DNA of 64,000 nt from Sparassis latifolia (GCA_018466975.1 CM031562.1:186001-250000), one strand, 5' to 3'. Counted from the first letter of the stretch, positions 1 to 12,954 are shown. Numbers and translations are program-made. Notes: generated by a model from the letters alone, not told the origin.

Positions 1-416
1 GACAGGGGGAAAACAATATTGGGACAATGTAGATGGCCCCAGTGGAGAGAAATTGCTGGAGCATGTGGTGCGTAACTCGAATCTGCTTCAAACATGTCGG
101 CGCTGACCAAACTCTTGCAGAGGGCCCATGTCGATCGTGTCTGTAGTTGCAGGTTTGCGCTCACTGGCATGCGCATCCGGGTCGATGCCTGGGATTGTGA
201 GCGAGTCACTGCGGATGTGCTCCTGCGCATGGCACTGCATGCTGCCAGGATTCTGATATCGCTCAACTACATCGGCGTAGGCGGCATATCAACAAACTGG
301 GCGACGTGGTACCGCGTTTGGTCTCACGATGGTGAACAACCCGTCCTAGAGGCACTTCCTGCTCGCGATGCAGTCAAAGTCGAGCGGGAGCTCCTCGACA
401 CGCAACGTTCGTGAAT
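1..416 (+). other. possible 3' end of an unidentified gene
   Basis: Two overlapping open stretches lie here. One runs in from the left edge and stops near position 106. The other begins with an ATG at 94 and runs 106 codons to about 414. Neither resembles a family I recognise. The composition (Trp, Arg and Cys scattered, little low complexity) could be coding, but no splice sites tie the two stretches together. Only the end of any gene would be inside the window. Confidence 0.2.
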
Positions 417-904
417 TCCTGGTTTTGTGATCTAGATCTCGTCGATGTCTTCTTATTCTGCGGCCGGGACTTCATTCTTCGCGTTATGCCTCTCTTTCTT
501 GCGCGTTCCTCTCCTGGCGACTGGACGGTGCTCCTCGTTGTCTCTTCATACCTAGTTACTCGCGATCTCATGAGTCGGCCCCGCTAATTGCAATTATATT
601 TATTTGGCCGATCTTATGTTTGATAATGTGAGGAAAGAGTATGTATGCTGTGCTTCCGCCTCGTTCTGTTCTTTCTGATGTTTGACGGCGCAAGGTGTAG
701 ACAGTATTCTCGTCGTCTCAAGACCTCGTTGCTACTCGGAGGGATGAAACTATTGGATAATAGACGTGTCGTTTTGTCCTGCTTTGAAGCATCCATGCGA
801 TTTGTGTAATGTAAGCGTCGAGTCGCACTTCGTGCACGCCATCCTAAGGCTCAAGTTCGCACAATATATCGGATCTGCGACATATTGCACTACGCTACGT
901 ATAC
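417..904. other. no recognisable gene
   Basis: Short open stretches occur on both strands, but none shows a domain, a consistent exon structure or a repeat. I see nothing that can be supported here. Confidence 0.5.
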
Positions 905-1759
905 CACAGGACACATAGCCCCTTTTTTCCACTGGAAATAATCGGGAAAAACCTGTGGAAATCAAAAAAGTGTTTCCATGGAAAATGCAATGGGAAATGT
1001 TGGGGAAAAGAACAAAACATTTACCACTTTGTTCCCGTGGAAAAATGATGAGGTAAAAAGGGGTGTGAAAATACTTAGTGCATTTTTCTCATTTTTGTCA
1101 TGAGAAAAAAGTGGGAAAATCTTTGTGTATTTCTCCCTTTTGTTTCTGGGAAATAAGTGAAGAAAAGTTTTTAAATCTTCCAATGGAAATAACTGAGACA
1201 TGTTTTATGTTTCTCTCAGGGAAAAAACATGTAGGAAATTCTTTAAGGATTTCCCTGAAAAAAACAGTTGTCCTGTCATGTCCTGTCATATCCTGTTGTC
1301 ACATCACGTCCTGTCCTCCTGTCCTGTCATGTCCTGTCCTTTCGTCCTGTCATGTCCTGTCCCTTTGTCCTGCCTGCACAGGACATGACAGGACAACTGT
1401 TTTTTCCAGGAAAATCCTTAAATAATTTTCTACATGTTTTTTCCCTGAGAGAAACATAAAACATGTCTCAGTTATTTCCATTGGAAGATTTAAAAACTTT
1501 TCTTCACTTATTTCCCAGAAACAAAAGGGAGAAATACACAAAGATTTTCCCACTTTTTTCTCATGACAAAAATGAGAAAAATGCACTAAGTATTTTCACA
1601 CCCCTTTTTACCTCATCATTTTTCCACGGGAACAAGGTGGTAAATGTTTTGTTCTTTTCCCCAACATTTCCCATCACATTTCTCATGGAAACACTTTTTT
1701 GATTTCCACAAGTTTTTCCCGATTATTTCCAGTGGAAAAAAGGGGCTATGCGTCCTGTG
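905..1759. mobile_element. fold-back / MITE-like palindromic element
   Basis: Two arms of about 350 bp (roughly 905-1265 and 1400-1759) are near-perfect inverted copies. The same 79-residue open frame appears on the minus strand at 962-1201 and on the plus strand at 1463-1702. The termini are CACAGGAC and its complement. The three bases TAC occur on both sides (902-904 and 1760-1762), a likely 3-bp target-site duplication. The centre, about 1268-1390, is a simple repeat of TCCTGTC-type units. It encodes no transposase, so it would be non-autonomous. The superfamily is undetermined; a 3-bp duplication with a CACxx end would suit the CACTA group. Confidence 0.75.
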
Positions 1760-1762
1760 TAC

Positions 1763-2292
1763 CCTTCATGTGATTTTGCAGATTTTTGAGTGTTAGTATT
1801 CTGTCACCAGACAGCTGATCGAGCTAGTGATACCCAAATTCAATTATTCATTACCTAGCTACGGACTGCGATAGTTACAGTGCTGTTCCAAGAGTCCCTT
1901 ACGATCCTAAGATTAAGTATTACACCGCATTTCATACCGAAGATCTGCCATATATTGGAGATGGAGTGCGGATCATCGTCTCCGATAAGCATAGCCTTGC
2001 GCACACTGCTATGCATTTGCCAGAGACCAGAGATATCGAGAACTCGTATGCGGCTGGCGGGAGAGACGAAGCGCAATATTTCATCTAAGGAAACTTCCGA
2101 CCTGTTCCCTTATGTACTGCGCCATCAGTATCAGCCGCAATTGTCAGCGAGCCTCTTCGCCAGTTCTCCAACTGAGCCTTGATTCTGGGCAGACCTATCA
2201 ATTCACAAATTAACTGTGAGACTCGGAGCTCCGATGCCATAAACCCCAAAATAGGCCCGTCTCAATCAACCAGCTACCCTTTGCCGTTGACA
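1763..2292. other. no recognisable gene; leader of the Crinkler-like gene at its right end
   Basis: Open stretches of 73-100 codons exist on both strands around 1855-2182 but show no domain. The last 100 bp lead into the ATG of the Crinkler-like gene at 2293. No TATA box or other element can be supported. Confidence 0.4.
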
Positions 2293-3493
2293 ATGGCATC
2301 GGACATGGCAAACGACAAGGACAAATTCACTCTAAACTGCCTTTTGGAACGCCAAGAGTCGCCCATCAGAGTCAAGGCTACGGAGAACTTACAGGTTATT
2401 GACTTGCAGAAGCTCGTTTGGCAGAAGTTGGCGAATGCGCTTGCAGGTGTTAATTCTAACAAACTGGCGCTCTGGAAGGTTTGTCCTCTTGCTGATTGTC
2501 TCAGCCGTGTCTTGATCCCACATCTAGCTTGAGTGACCAATTCCTAAAAATGAATTCAAAGCATTCGCGAATGACCTGCCGATAAAGGACATCAAGACAA
2601 TTGCGATGAAGCTCGGGCCTTTCAACCGTATTTCAACATTATTCGCGGTGCTGCCTGATGATACCTGCCTACACATCGTGGTGGTTCCCGCTGACAGTAA
2701 GCTTCACCATACCGAGCTCATTCGTAATGCTGGTTCTGAACACAGGGAATGTCTCATAGAGAAGCGACCTAGAGAGGAGGATACAGATACATCTGTTATT
2801 GCGAAACATTCAAAAGTTGTTGAAGGTGTGTCTTTGCCAAGAGTACTCAGCCGGAGAATGCCGAGACCATGGGTTAGAGAGGGAGGGGTGGTCCTGGGGT
2901 CCTAAATTGTGTTTTGATGGTGACAACTCAGAATACTCAGAAAAGGCTTTTCGTGCTCTATCACCACTTCAAATGCTTCAGAATTGTCCACAGTGTTCAT
3001 AGCAAGGCTTAGTGACTGTGGATCCCTCAAGTGGGCTGCAGGGTTTACTTATGGTTGAGGATATACAGGCTGCCATGTGAGCATTGAACTAGTGAGTATC
3101 TCTGCATGCACTGGGGCAATTTATTGCAGCACCATTTCAGCTGAATCAATATGCACATGGCACTACTGATTCTGACTGGTTCTGTGATGAGACTTACATT
3201 GAAGGAAAATGCTGGGTGATTTATGAGTGCAGATACAAAATTATATTAAATTTATATCTATTTTCCATGAGAACAATATTCCATATAAGGGTGTAAACCT
3301 GCCAAATATGGCAGGAAAAGGGAGGGAGGGGTCCCCCCGGGACCCTTATCTGACTTCTTCGACCTGTGGTAAGGAATTGACTTTATGCCACCCTCTTGGT
3401 CTTTGCATGCGCAGAAGTTCATTCACTGCCACATGTCGTCTCCCCCAGATAACGAGCGGGCCATCATGGCCATAAAGACAAAACTCCCCCTGC
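2293..3493 (+). pseudogene. Crinkler (CRN)-like gene, 5' part, interrupted by G1
   Basis: The first exon begins with ATG at 2293 (reading MASDMANDKDKFTLNCLLE) and reaches an LWK motif at 2476. A second coding stretch (2546-2825) carries the pattern typical of the ubiquitin-like N-terminal Crinkler domain: FKAF, then DLPIKDIKTI, then a hydrophobic strand ending LHIVVVP. An intron seems to separate them, but no GT-AG pair keeps the frame, so the gene may already be damaged. 2826-3384 would be a second intron or inserted DNA. Coding resumes near 3385 (DNERAIMAIK) and is cut at 3493 by the Gypsy LTR. The frame resumes after the element at 16222. Fungal Crinkler-type proteins are usually large with variable C-terminal modules; the role here is unknown. 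Identification is by motif recognition. Confidence 0.6.
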
Positions 3494-4687
3494 TGTCGAC
3501 TTGGGGTACGCACGGGCCTTGGCCGGAGGAGCTTTTGACTCCCGGTCAAGTGAGTAGTACTTCGCTGTGGTTCACCGGGCGTGGCAAACGGGAAAGTACG
3601 CTGAGCTATCACAGTTGTTCGGTGATATCAAATTTATGATAATGGGTTAGGGACGCCTGAGCTATACGTGTGATTTGTTGTCTGAAGTCGGGATGGTAGT
3701 CTGTACAATACAGACGGGGGAATGTAGAGGGGGATGCCTAGCAACTGTGTGCAAGGGCTTGCATTCTGTCTTCTTATACGATGCTGAGTCTTCTGTGTTC
3801 TCTAATCCGTGTGCCTACAACCATGTGCAGGGCTTACCGAGTCATCGTTGTCTTCTTAACAGTGTGCCTACAACCGTGTGCAGGGCTTACCAATTCTTCA
3901 TTGTCTTCTTAACAGTGTGCCTACAACTGTGTGCAGGGCTTTACTGAGTGCGTGTGTCCTAATCACGATGTGCCTGGCGATAATTTTCCTATGTGTTGTC
4001 TGAGAACTTTCTGAGAATGGGTTGAGTATCTAGCAACCGTGTGCTAGACTACCCAACAGAAGCGATACGAGAGTGCAGTAGTTGTGTTTGTAACAACTCA
4101 CTGCCTGCGCTGAACTGACTTCGTCGGGATTCTTTTGATTACGAGTAACAATGTTACTGGGAGGAGTGGAACAAACTCCTATTCTTTTAGTTTATCACTT
4201 TGTAGGGTAAGCTACAAGCAGAGGGAGAACTCTTCACTTATAGGGGTGCTACAAGTGGGGAGAGAAGACTGTGAGTCGGGGCACCTCGGGGGTCCTTTTA
4301 TACCCCTCGGGTGTCACCCATTGTGACCATTACATAGTAGTGTTACATGGCAGATTGGCCAATAGCAAAATAAGAGCATCACATGATCAAAGGGGAAAGT
4401 AGGAAGGAAAAATATCTTAGGACCTTCATGTCCAATAGCATAAAGTGAGCAGGGAGAAACAGGGAAGACAAAACTCTTGGGACCTCCATGTCCAATAGCA
4501 TAAAGCGAGCAGGGAGAAGTAGGGAGAAAGCACTTTCCGAGTTTTTCCCGTCCAATAGCATAATGTGAGCATCAGGTGGCACGCTCGGCCAAATGTTCTC
4601 GGGTTCCATCTTAGTCACGTGACTTCTTCATCGAGCACTTCACCGGTGGTTATGTGTTCACAAGCCAAACACTTTTGGTGCGTGACA
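3494..4687 (-). repeat. G1 LTR, left copy (3' LTR in element orientation)
   Basis: This 1,194-bp sequence matches 15027-16221 almost throughout. Within it lie two sets of short tandem repeats. One is about 57 bp, copied two and a half times around 3805-3945, with the core GTGTGCAGGGCTTAC. The other has three copies of about 65 bp around 4420-4575, with the core CCAATAGCATAA. No obvious long polypurine tract adjoins its inner edge. Confidence 0.92.
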
Positions 4688-4739
4688 TCTGGGCGGCACG
4701 AAAAAATGCAACTGACCCCAGTTGCCCTCCTCGGACCAT

Positions 4740-6293
4740 TCAGGTTCTTGATAAAGCATCAGAATCTTCTACACTGATGCTTGAATGGTCAGAGTGGTCA
4801 TCTGAACTGCTGCTTCCATCATTTTCATAATTTTCTATTTCTTCGGCTAATTCGATAAGGCGTGGGTCGTCACGATGCATGTATGGCAGCAGGCGAAATG
4901 CAGCAATGCTTTGTTTCCAAGGCGTTCCATCGAGATCTTTTAGAACATATGCTTCATTCGTCGTCTGGCGTACCACCTCATAGGGGCCCAAATATCGGTC
5001 TTTGTGTTTGCGATCCATCTCCTTTTCGACTGTGTTGTTGCATACGAGAACCAACTCTCCCTTTGTGTATATGTCCTTGGTAAGGCGGCGCTTGAAATGT
5101 GTCTCAAATGCTTCTTTGGATTGGATGCGATAATGATGTAGTGTGTCCGCGGCATGGGCTAAGTCTTCGGGTCTCTTCTGTAGTTGGCGAATGCGCATTG
5201 CAAGCAGGTCGCTGGTTGTCATTCCTGAATGATATCCTTTCATCATGAATGTTGCTTTGGTAAGGTCGAAAGGAAGCATGGGGTGGACTCCATACAGCAA
5301 ATAATACGGGGAGAAACCAGTTGAGCGGCTGACAGTGATGCAGTCGGTGAAGAATGCATGATGTACGAGGTTGGGCCAGCGGTTGACTTGTCCATTACAT
5401 GCCTTGATAATTGATTCGTGTATAGTGAAGTGTCCACGTTCGACTACTCCATTTGCCTTTGAATTGTAGGCTGATATCCGCACTTGAGGAATTCCATAGC
5501 GGCACATTAATTCCGAGAATGCTCCTTTGACTTCGTTCCCATTGTCGGTTGTTACTTGTCCAACTGCTCTGTATCGACAAAATACTTCTTCCCAGATGAA
5601 TCGTGCCACAGCTTTAGCATTGGCTTTGCATAGCGCTCGTCCTTCGGCTGCTCGAGAAAGATTGTCTCGTGCTGCAATGATATAGTGATGCCCTTTGGCA
5701 GTTGGCATGAGCATAATGTCCACATAAACCTTGGTGAATATTGTCGATGGGGCTGATATCAGGATGGGCACTTCCACTTTGCGTACACTTCAGATTTGAC
5801 ATTGGTGACATGATTGGACATGCTGCTGTGCGTCGTTCCACATTCCTGGCCAGTAGAAACACTCCTTCAGGGTTTGCATGACAGCATATTCTCCTTGGTG
5901 TCCAAGTCCTTTGTGTGTCTGAAACAAAATAGATTGTCGGGATTTCGTGGAGAGGATGACTCGTAATGGGGGCTTTCATCCATTCCTCCGATATAGTTTT
6001 CCATTGCGTATAAGGAACTGTGAAGCCTTCTGGATAAATTGTTGTTTCTCTTGAGTGTTAGGGAAAGTTGGTGTTTCAAGGGTCTGCAGAAAATGCTTGT
6101 AATCACTGAGGGCCTCGTCTTGATCACTTTGAGTAACAGTGTATGCCTTGACTGCATTTCCGTGGGTTCCTTTCGTGTATCCAAACAGCGCTGATCCATA
6201 GCTTTGACCTCGGGCTCTGATTTCCATGTATAAGGCGATATCGTCCAACCAGGAATCATCATGTTCACTTGCTTCTTCATCAGATGCCAATTC
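4740..6293 (-). pseudogene. G1 integrase (zinc-binding and catalytic core)
   Basis: Minus-strand coding for Ty3-type integrase. The N-terminal HHCC module is visible around 5790-5900 (HQGEYAV, then CHQCQI) but is cut by a TGA just after the CxxC. The catalytic core lies in a 345-codon frame at 4740-5777: first Asp in KVYVDIMLM, second in TTDNGNEVKGAF, and Glu in NGVVERGH. The C-terminal part carries the usual GPYEVV and YVLKDLDG strands and ends in a Ser/Asp-rich tail with no chromodomain. A 5976-6290 frame upstream fits the RNase H-integrase linker. Frame changes near 5975 and 5780 mean no intact product. Confidence 0.85.
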
Positions 6294-7974
6294 TCATCGT
6301 GATAGAGCATCGGGTCCTTTGTGTTTATCAGTGGGCACATGGATGAGCGTAAAGTGAAACAATAGGACTCCTTGTATCCATCGATTGATAGTTGCATTGG
6401 GTTGCAAGTCCGGCTCGTTCAGCATTCCCTTGATGTATTTTGTGTCCACTTCCACTTGCAAGTTCTGTACTCCAATCAAATATAACCGATAGGCACGCAG
6501 TGCTCGGTACAGTCCGTAGAGCTCCAATTTCGGTTGTGAATATCTTGACTCCCGTTCATTTATGGGGATCGATCCATAGCGCACTGGACATTTTCGACCT
6601 TCATCATCATATTGTCCCAATATAAATCCAACAGCATACTTGCTTGAGTCCACAGATAGTACCACAGGATTGTCCACTTGGTAGTTAACTGGGTGAAGTG
6701 CCAGTGCGTGGAAGTGATAGCGGTTTTTAGCTCGTCGAATGCATCTTGTCGCCGGTCGGTCCATTCAAAGTTGACAGTTTGACAAGTCAACTCCATGAGT
6801 GGTCGGGCGATTAACAAGTACTGATGAATCCAAATGTGTACGGTTCCACATAGTCCTAGAAATACGCACACATCGTGTACTGTCTTCAAAACTGGCCATT
6901 TAAGGATTTTCTCTATTTTCTGGTCATCGGGCAGGTGTTTTTCCAGGGTGCATGTTTGTCCAACAATAAGGACTCATTGGCAGGCCAATTAGAACTTCTT
7001 TCCTAAGAACGTAGCTCCAGCATGTCCTATTCGATGCAAAATCCAGTGCACATCCAATGCATGTTCCCATATGAAATGTCTGATTCGAGATTCTCCAATA
7101 ATACTTCTGGTTCCCCATCTGCATCAGGGTACTCGGTGTCGGTTCCTTTGATCGGCAGGTCATCAATAAAGATATCTGCTTTGGTCGGGATTTCATCTTG
7201 CAATATGAAGGTCATGCAATTTTGAAATTCGGCAGGCGAGTTCGTGAAGCCGGTGAGAAGTGATGTGATTTGTAGCAGTCCCAAAGGAGTATGGAATGAT
7301 GTCAGGTCTTGGCTGCTCGTGTCCACTTTGCATGCGTCAAATCCCCAATGAAGGTCTCTAACAGTGTAAACTTTTCTTCCTGCGAATGGTTCCACGAAGT
7401 CATCCAGTGAGGGTGAGAGTCCTGCATCTCGAATGGTGACTTTGTTTAGCGACTGTAGGTCATGGACGATCCATAGTTTTTCATTTTTCTTCATCACGCA
7501 AAACCATCGTGAGTGATACGAGGACTGGCTGGCTTCATATACTCCAGCAGCCATTTTTTCCTTAAGAAGCTGGATAACTTTCTCTTTGATTCCAGGGGGG
7601 ATAGGAATATTCGAAAATTCCCAAGGTTCATGCGGCACTATTGGAATGATGTAGGGAGAGAAATAATCCTCCTAAACATTCCTCGATCTGTGTCTTCAAA
7701 AGCCAAAGCTGCTTCATTGAGTCGCAGGATATGCTTGAATAACTTTTCTTCTTCCGGGCGTAGAAATCCATCTGGGTTTATGTTCATCTCCTCCATTCAT
7801 TCCTGTGTGAGTTGCGTTCCAGGTATAAAGTCTGGCGGGTGCAGTGTAAGCGGCAGGAGGGATGCAAGCGAGTCTTCGGAAAGGCACGATGCACACGAGC
7901 ATCTTCTGGAAATACTCCGGGGACTGGCTTGACTTTTCAGTCCACACGTTTGTAAGCTCCATATACTTCATTCC
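6294..7974 (-). pseudogene. G1 reverse transcriptase and RNase H
   Basis: RT begins with the conserved approach PHEPWEFSNIPIPPG (about 7638). Palm motifs follow, including LLTGFTNSPAEFQN and FIDD in place of the usual YVDD. RNase H lies at 6294-6764 (VVLSVDSSKYAVG, then LELYGLYRALRAYRLYL) and ends HKGPDALSR. Upstream, 7700-7970 reads as the linker typical of basidiomycete Gypsy polyproteins (KVKPVPGVFPEDARVHR; NPDGFLRPEEEK), but in changing frames and with TGA codons where Arg or Trp is expected. The reverse transcriptase and RNase H parts are themselves in different frames, so no active product is expected. Confidence 0.85.
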
Positions 7975-10900
7975 CTATTCCACGAACAAGTAATCTTCAT
8001 CATCTTCAGGCTCCATGGAATAGTACAGTGGCTCTGGTACTGGGTTTTCTTCTTCTGCTTCTTCTTCTGTGATATGTAGATAGTACACTGGTGAGAGCAC
8101 AGTGTCTTCTATATTTTTCTGTATTCTTTTCTGCATGTTTTTCTCTTTGTCCTTTTCTGCTATTTTTATCTGTTCATTTCGATTTTTTTCCTCGTCACAC
8201 CCATAAGATTCCGTGAAAAGCATAACTTGATTCCACGATCTCCAGGTGTCAGCATACAGAGATAATGTCCAAGCGCAAAAACACGGTACAAGTCCATGCA
8301 CAGCGTCCACATACGTAAGTCCAAGTAACAACACATAGTCGAAAACATCGGAAATAGTCCATGCCATACATGTTGTGACACACGAGTGAGCGGCGACTCA
8401 TTTGTGCTCTCCAAAACAAAGTCCTCATCAGGTAACATACAGAGGACATCATTCGCAGCAAAGTCTTTGAACAATGTACCAGTCACAAATACACGAACAT
8501 TCAGTTGGTCGAGTCCAAGCTCGAGAATACTACAGGTGCAGCGGCAAGACAGAGAAGAGAAAAAGCAGCAGTCCATTCTTGAATCCCTGCACTCTGCGGC
8601 ATCGAGGGAAAGTTTCTGCATGGGACATAGCAAGTAAGTGTCGTATGTCTCGATCCATGCGTCGAAAACGTACCACGCACATTCACGTTCAAGCGCAACT
8701 TCCAGCAGCCAGGGATGGCACTGGAGGAGGCAGCTCACCAGGCTTTTCAAAGAATCCTTGGCGACGACAGTGGTGAATATTGTGCGTGTATCTGCATTCG
8801 ATATCATATCCGAGCATGAAGTCGATGATGTCGAGAATAACATGCATATCATTGAGGTCCTGGCATTGAGCACCTGTTGTAGGGTATAGCTTGAAGAGTG
8901 CTCGAGCTTGGCAAGTGCAAGACATTCCTCAGGCCAAAGAAACAGATTTCCAATGTGAGAGTACCAGAGCACAGAGTAGTGGTGACGCTGGTGAACCATG
9001 GCGGCAATGCGCATAGCAAAGGGGTCCTTCGTCTCTTTACTATCTTCAAGACCGTCGATATTTGCGTGGGACATAACAGCGTGAAAGGCGACCATGAACG
9101 TGTGGCGAAAGTTGTTGGTTTGATCAAATGAAAACGGCGGAGTGTACAGCTTAGCGCATACATACAGTTCATTCTTGAGTTGAATCATGTCGCAGCGCAC
9201 ACCAAGGTAGGGAGCGAGGATGTACGACTTATTCTCCGGCGTGACAGCAGTGATCCATTCAGCTTTCGAAATCATCTCCGAGGTGTCTGAGTCAGTCATT
9301 TCGCGTCCTTCATCATTTCCTGGTGTTCGATCGTAGTGGCAGGAGATGCAATATCGGAGGAAGGGGAAGGGGGATAAAGGAGATCTTTCACTGGTAAAAT
9401 GGGCAGCAGCGGAACAGGTGCAGTCATATCGGGTGATCGAGAAAGTCGGTGGGCGGGTTGGTTAAGCACATGATCGGGCATCACCAGCAATTCTTTAATG
9501 GCAAGGTCGAGCGCAGCACGTCCAGTTGGGAATACGGCAGTGAACTAACAGTGGATGGGGGCGATGTAGAAACATTCTTCTTAACATTGCATGGTAATGG
9601 TAGTGCGGTGTGTCGGTCGGCGACCGCGGCCAGTTGCGTCGAGTTCAGTGCAGCAATGGTTGGGCTCGCAGCAGGAGTAATGGCAGGAACAATTGGTGCA
9701 GCAGCGAGTGTGGGACTACATGCAGGAACAGTGGGAACAGTAGTCAGGCTATGCAAATCCTTGGAAGATGATGCGTTTGAGCTTTCAGGTGTAACGGATA
9801 CAGGTGTCAGCGGTGGGGTGATTAACATGAAACATGTATCGGCGGGTGGTTCGAGCTCAGTGCCAACCGAAATGTCATTCAATGTATTCCCTTCTGACTC
9901 AGCATTTTGGGGCCTGAGTCTGCGAAGATGCAATACGATCAGAATCGAAGTCGCGCACATGTGTCGAGTACTCAACTGGTCATGTCGCGACAAGACATAT
10001 CTCCATGGGTAAGGCATCCCTTACAGAAACTGCGGCATTATTTCCTTGAACATCGATCCGTGGAACGGGTGCAAGCACAGTCATCGGCACAGGTCGAGTT
10101 ACGATATCCATCAGTCGGCGCCTCTTGGCGGCACACGATCACGTCTCTGGTCCTTCGCATACCATTCCTACAGCTCCGGCTAAGTCATCTGAGAAACGCA
10201 GGCCTGCGCTCGGGCTGGGAAACAACTCTCCTACAATCGGGGCGGGGAAGAAACTACCAGGCGGGTGTGCATCACTTCCGAAGAAAAATGAGACCACGAG
10301 CCCATAACATATGCTCACGTGGTCCATTCCATCCGGACGGGACTCAGCCTGCATGGCCATCATTTGTACACAAGGGCGTGTGGGTCCATAACGAGTCTGC
10401 ATCGGGGCATAGATGATAGTGGCGGGAGAACTGAGGCAGACAGATGAGAACATGTTGTACTGCCTGTATTGAGTGTACTGGGAAACTGCGTCACTCAACA
10501 GGTCATAGATAGACTTTCCACGAGTGTCACGAGTGAGATTGCCTAATATGGGATGCTCGGGCAGCGGTGGAATATCGAGGTGAGACTTGGTGTAGCTAGA
10601 CATGCACATAGCATATTCGCGCTCTTGCAGCAGAACGTGGGCTGGGGAATCATCACAGCAGGTCATAGCAGTGGGGGAGAGGTTGGAGAAAGGAAGGGAG
10701 GGTGATCCGAGCAGTTGAGCGTCCTCCGCGTAAGTTATAGGTAAATCCGGAGCAGGCTCCATGTATCACAAGTCGTCTGAATTAGGCATGTTCAATCCGG
10801 GAGTCTGGGGGGTTGCGTCTGAGAGCACAGTGAGTCCAGTAATGAGAGCTTCGAAGTGGGACTGGGAGAGACACGGGGGGAGCGTAGAATCTGCCAGGCC

Positions 10901-11680
10901 TCCGAGACCGAGGAGCTCAATAATATCATCTTGATTGAGCACATGATGTCCTATCTTAATCTCGATTTTGGGACCTAGATCTTGAAGTTCCGGCTCAGCT
11001 TCATTTTGCGGAGCACCCGTTGTAGCGCCCACATCGTTGATTCCAATAAAGTAAGTTTCCATTTTCTTATGTTTTTCTGTTTTCTCGGCGGCTAACGCAT
11101 TGGCCTCGTGTCAGATGCGCGTTTTCCATGTGGCCCACATTGCTCTTGCTCCTTGCGTGATTGCACTTTCTTGTTTTCGGCCTCCTTTCTGTCGTGTCCT
11201 GTCTGGCTTATCTCTGTCTTGGTCCTCTCTATTTCCCTCTGCACCCTGTCTGTCGTGGATAACTTCAGTAGGGCTTGACATGCAGGCATGTGACCTGGTG
11301 TTGAGTTTGCGCACAAGTCCTTCTTCGGCAGTTCGCAGTGTCCTCTGCAGTGCAGCCTCTGTCCATTCTTCCCACTTCTTCACTAGGCTTCTTGTCTCTT
11401 GCTCTCTGTCTTCCTGGGCCAGCTGGGGGGTCTTCAATGGTCCTGGGTTCTGGTGGGTGCTTATCCCCACAAAGTAAGTCTCCTTTTTCTTCTCCTCTTT
11501 TTGCTTATCTCTGATATCTCTTTTCAGATCGTGGCTGGCGACGTTCATCGAAGGCGCGTCTCGGGCGGGAGTTGCTCGGGCCTCGCAGCAGAGTGTGAGC
11601 GCAGTCGATCCCGATACGTTCCCTCTCATTCGTCGTCCATTGGGTGAGCCACAATATGTTCCTTCATTGCATTTCGTCAT
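7975..11680 (-). other. non-standard ORF region between G1 protease and RT
   Basis: This stretch has minus-strand frames of 377 codons (8166-9299), 178 codons (9481-10017), 207 codons (10139-10762), 98 codons (10766-11062) and 189 codons (11111-11680). None resembles a Ty3 pol domain. The 377-codon frame is non-repetitive and rich in Cys, Trp and His with globular character. The 11111-11680 product is highly charged. Two short segments share the pattern ETYF(V/I)GI (near 11057 and 11475), suggesting an internal duplication. It could be a captured host gene, a decayed nested element or a lineage-specific part of this Gypsy family. I do not recognise the product. Confidence 0.45.
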
Positions 11681-12108
11681 GCTAACATTCGAATTTCAGG
11701 GTTCATCGACAGCGATGCTGCAACACTTTCTGTCTGTCGCAGCTTGGCCGGTCTTTTCCCTCTCCATCAAGCACGGCGTGATCCTCAGTTCTCTTCATCT
11801 GTTGGCAGTTCCTGGAATTGCACACACGAACGCGGGTGGTGCAGGATCGTTCATTCCATTGGTACGTGCGTGATGTCTTCTAGTTTCTCCATTTGCTGAT
11901 TTTGACTCCTGCAGTCAACTGCGACATGTGATTCACGTTGTCCACAGGTGTCCACCATTCTTCCTCCATCATCCTTTGTGTTCATTCATCGGCCTCTTTG
12001 TCCTCCTATGTCCATCGTTCTTCCTTCATTTCTTGCATTCGTTGGTCGGCCTCTTTGTCCTCCTGTGTTCATCATCCTATCGCGTTCTCAGCCAATTAGA
12101 TTCCTTTC

Positions 12109-12948
12109 TTACGCATTCCCCATCGGGATGCAGGTACGTCGAAGCATATCCAATATTTTATCATCCGAGCTAATTGGTTCCTCTTTAATGTCGGTGTGTT
12201 CCGTGTACAGCATACAGTCAGGCGGCATCGCAGCCAATGCGTGAGCTTTGCTTAGCAGGCTCTTGATGTCTTTGGTATGTATTTCTTGCTGTTTCTTCCA
12301 TTCATCCATGCTCAAGGGTCCACTGTCCAACATCATAGCCACACGATGTTCGGTCTCCTTGCAGTCAGTTACCCATTGGTCTTCATATCCAGGTGGCGCA
12401 TTAGTGTCAGGGGCAGCGTAGATACTTGTAGTTCCATCTTGCTCTGATGATTGTCGTACTTGCTTTCTGGCATTCAATGCAACCATTTTTTTGCTCCCAA
12501 AGAAATACACCTGTGGAGTTCGAAGCTCATGTGGAATAGTCCATACCACTGGGTCGAAGGTCCAGTTAGGGTTCATGCCATCGGGCGTGACCAATAACTC
12601 ATGACGGACTTCGAGTTCGCAGTCCTTGAATAACAGGTACGTTCCGTTGGCATGTTCATCGATTGATATGTAGTTCCCTCATTGCCATGGTCGTCCGAGC
12701 AGCAAATCGAAAGGCACTTGGTCTCCCACGTAAAGGTTGGCAAATGTCATAATGCCTCCGCATGACAGTGGCACGTTCTGAACTAATCCAAGTAGTAGAC
12801 CAGCTCCTCTATTAGCATCGTTCATGCTAATTGACCGAGCAATGTCCATTGGCTGATTGATCACTGCTTTCCAGATCTTCTTGCTTGTGATGTTCAGTTG
12901 GCTTCCTGTATCGATTATTGCGGTAACCGCAGTTCCGTCACATTCCAT
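12109..12948 (-). pseudogene. G1 aspartic protease and linker
   Basis: The frame at 12679-12948 carries the retropepsin signature AIIDTGSQLNI near its start and LLLGRPW near its end, about 90 residues in all. The active site looks intact. After a stop, 12109-12594 continues as the expected acidic linker (NWTFDPVVW; GYEDQWVTDCKETEHRVAMMLD), common downstream of protease in agaricomycete Gypsy elements. The upstream junction with gag at 12955 is also broken by a stop. Confidence 0.8.
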
Positions 12949-12954
12949 TCGTAG

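Noticed and set aside
962..1702. Two identical 79-residue proteins on opposite strands
   Set aside because: They are the same DNA in the two arms of the fold-back element; the composition (Phe, Lys, Ser) follows AT-rich arms.
3494..4687. A CRISPR-like array, because of short spaced repeats in the G1 LTR
   Set aside because: Only two to three copies, spacers are also repeated, and the DNA is eukaryotic LTR sequence.
11100..12250. Plus-strand frames with Cys, Ser and Leu (and GTAAGT sites) suggesting a gene opposite G1
   Set aside because: The composition is typical of antisense of charged frames. No exon chain was found, and the minus strand fits better as element sequence.
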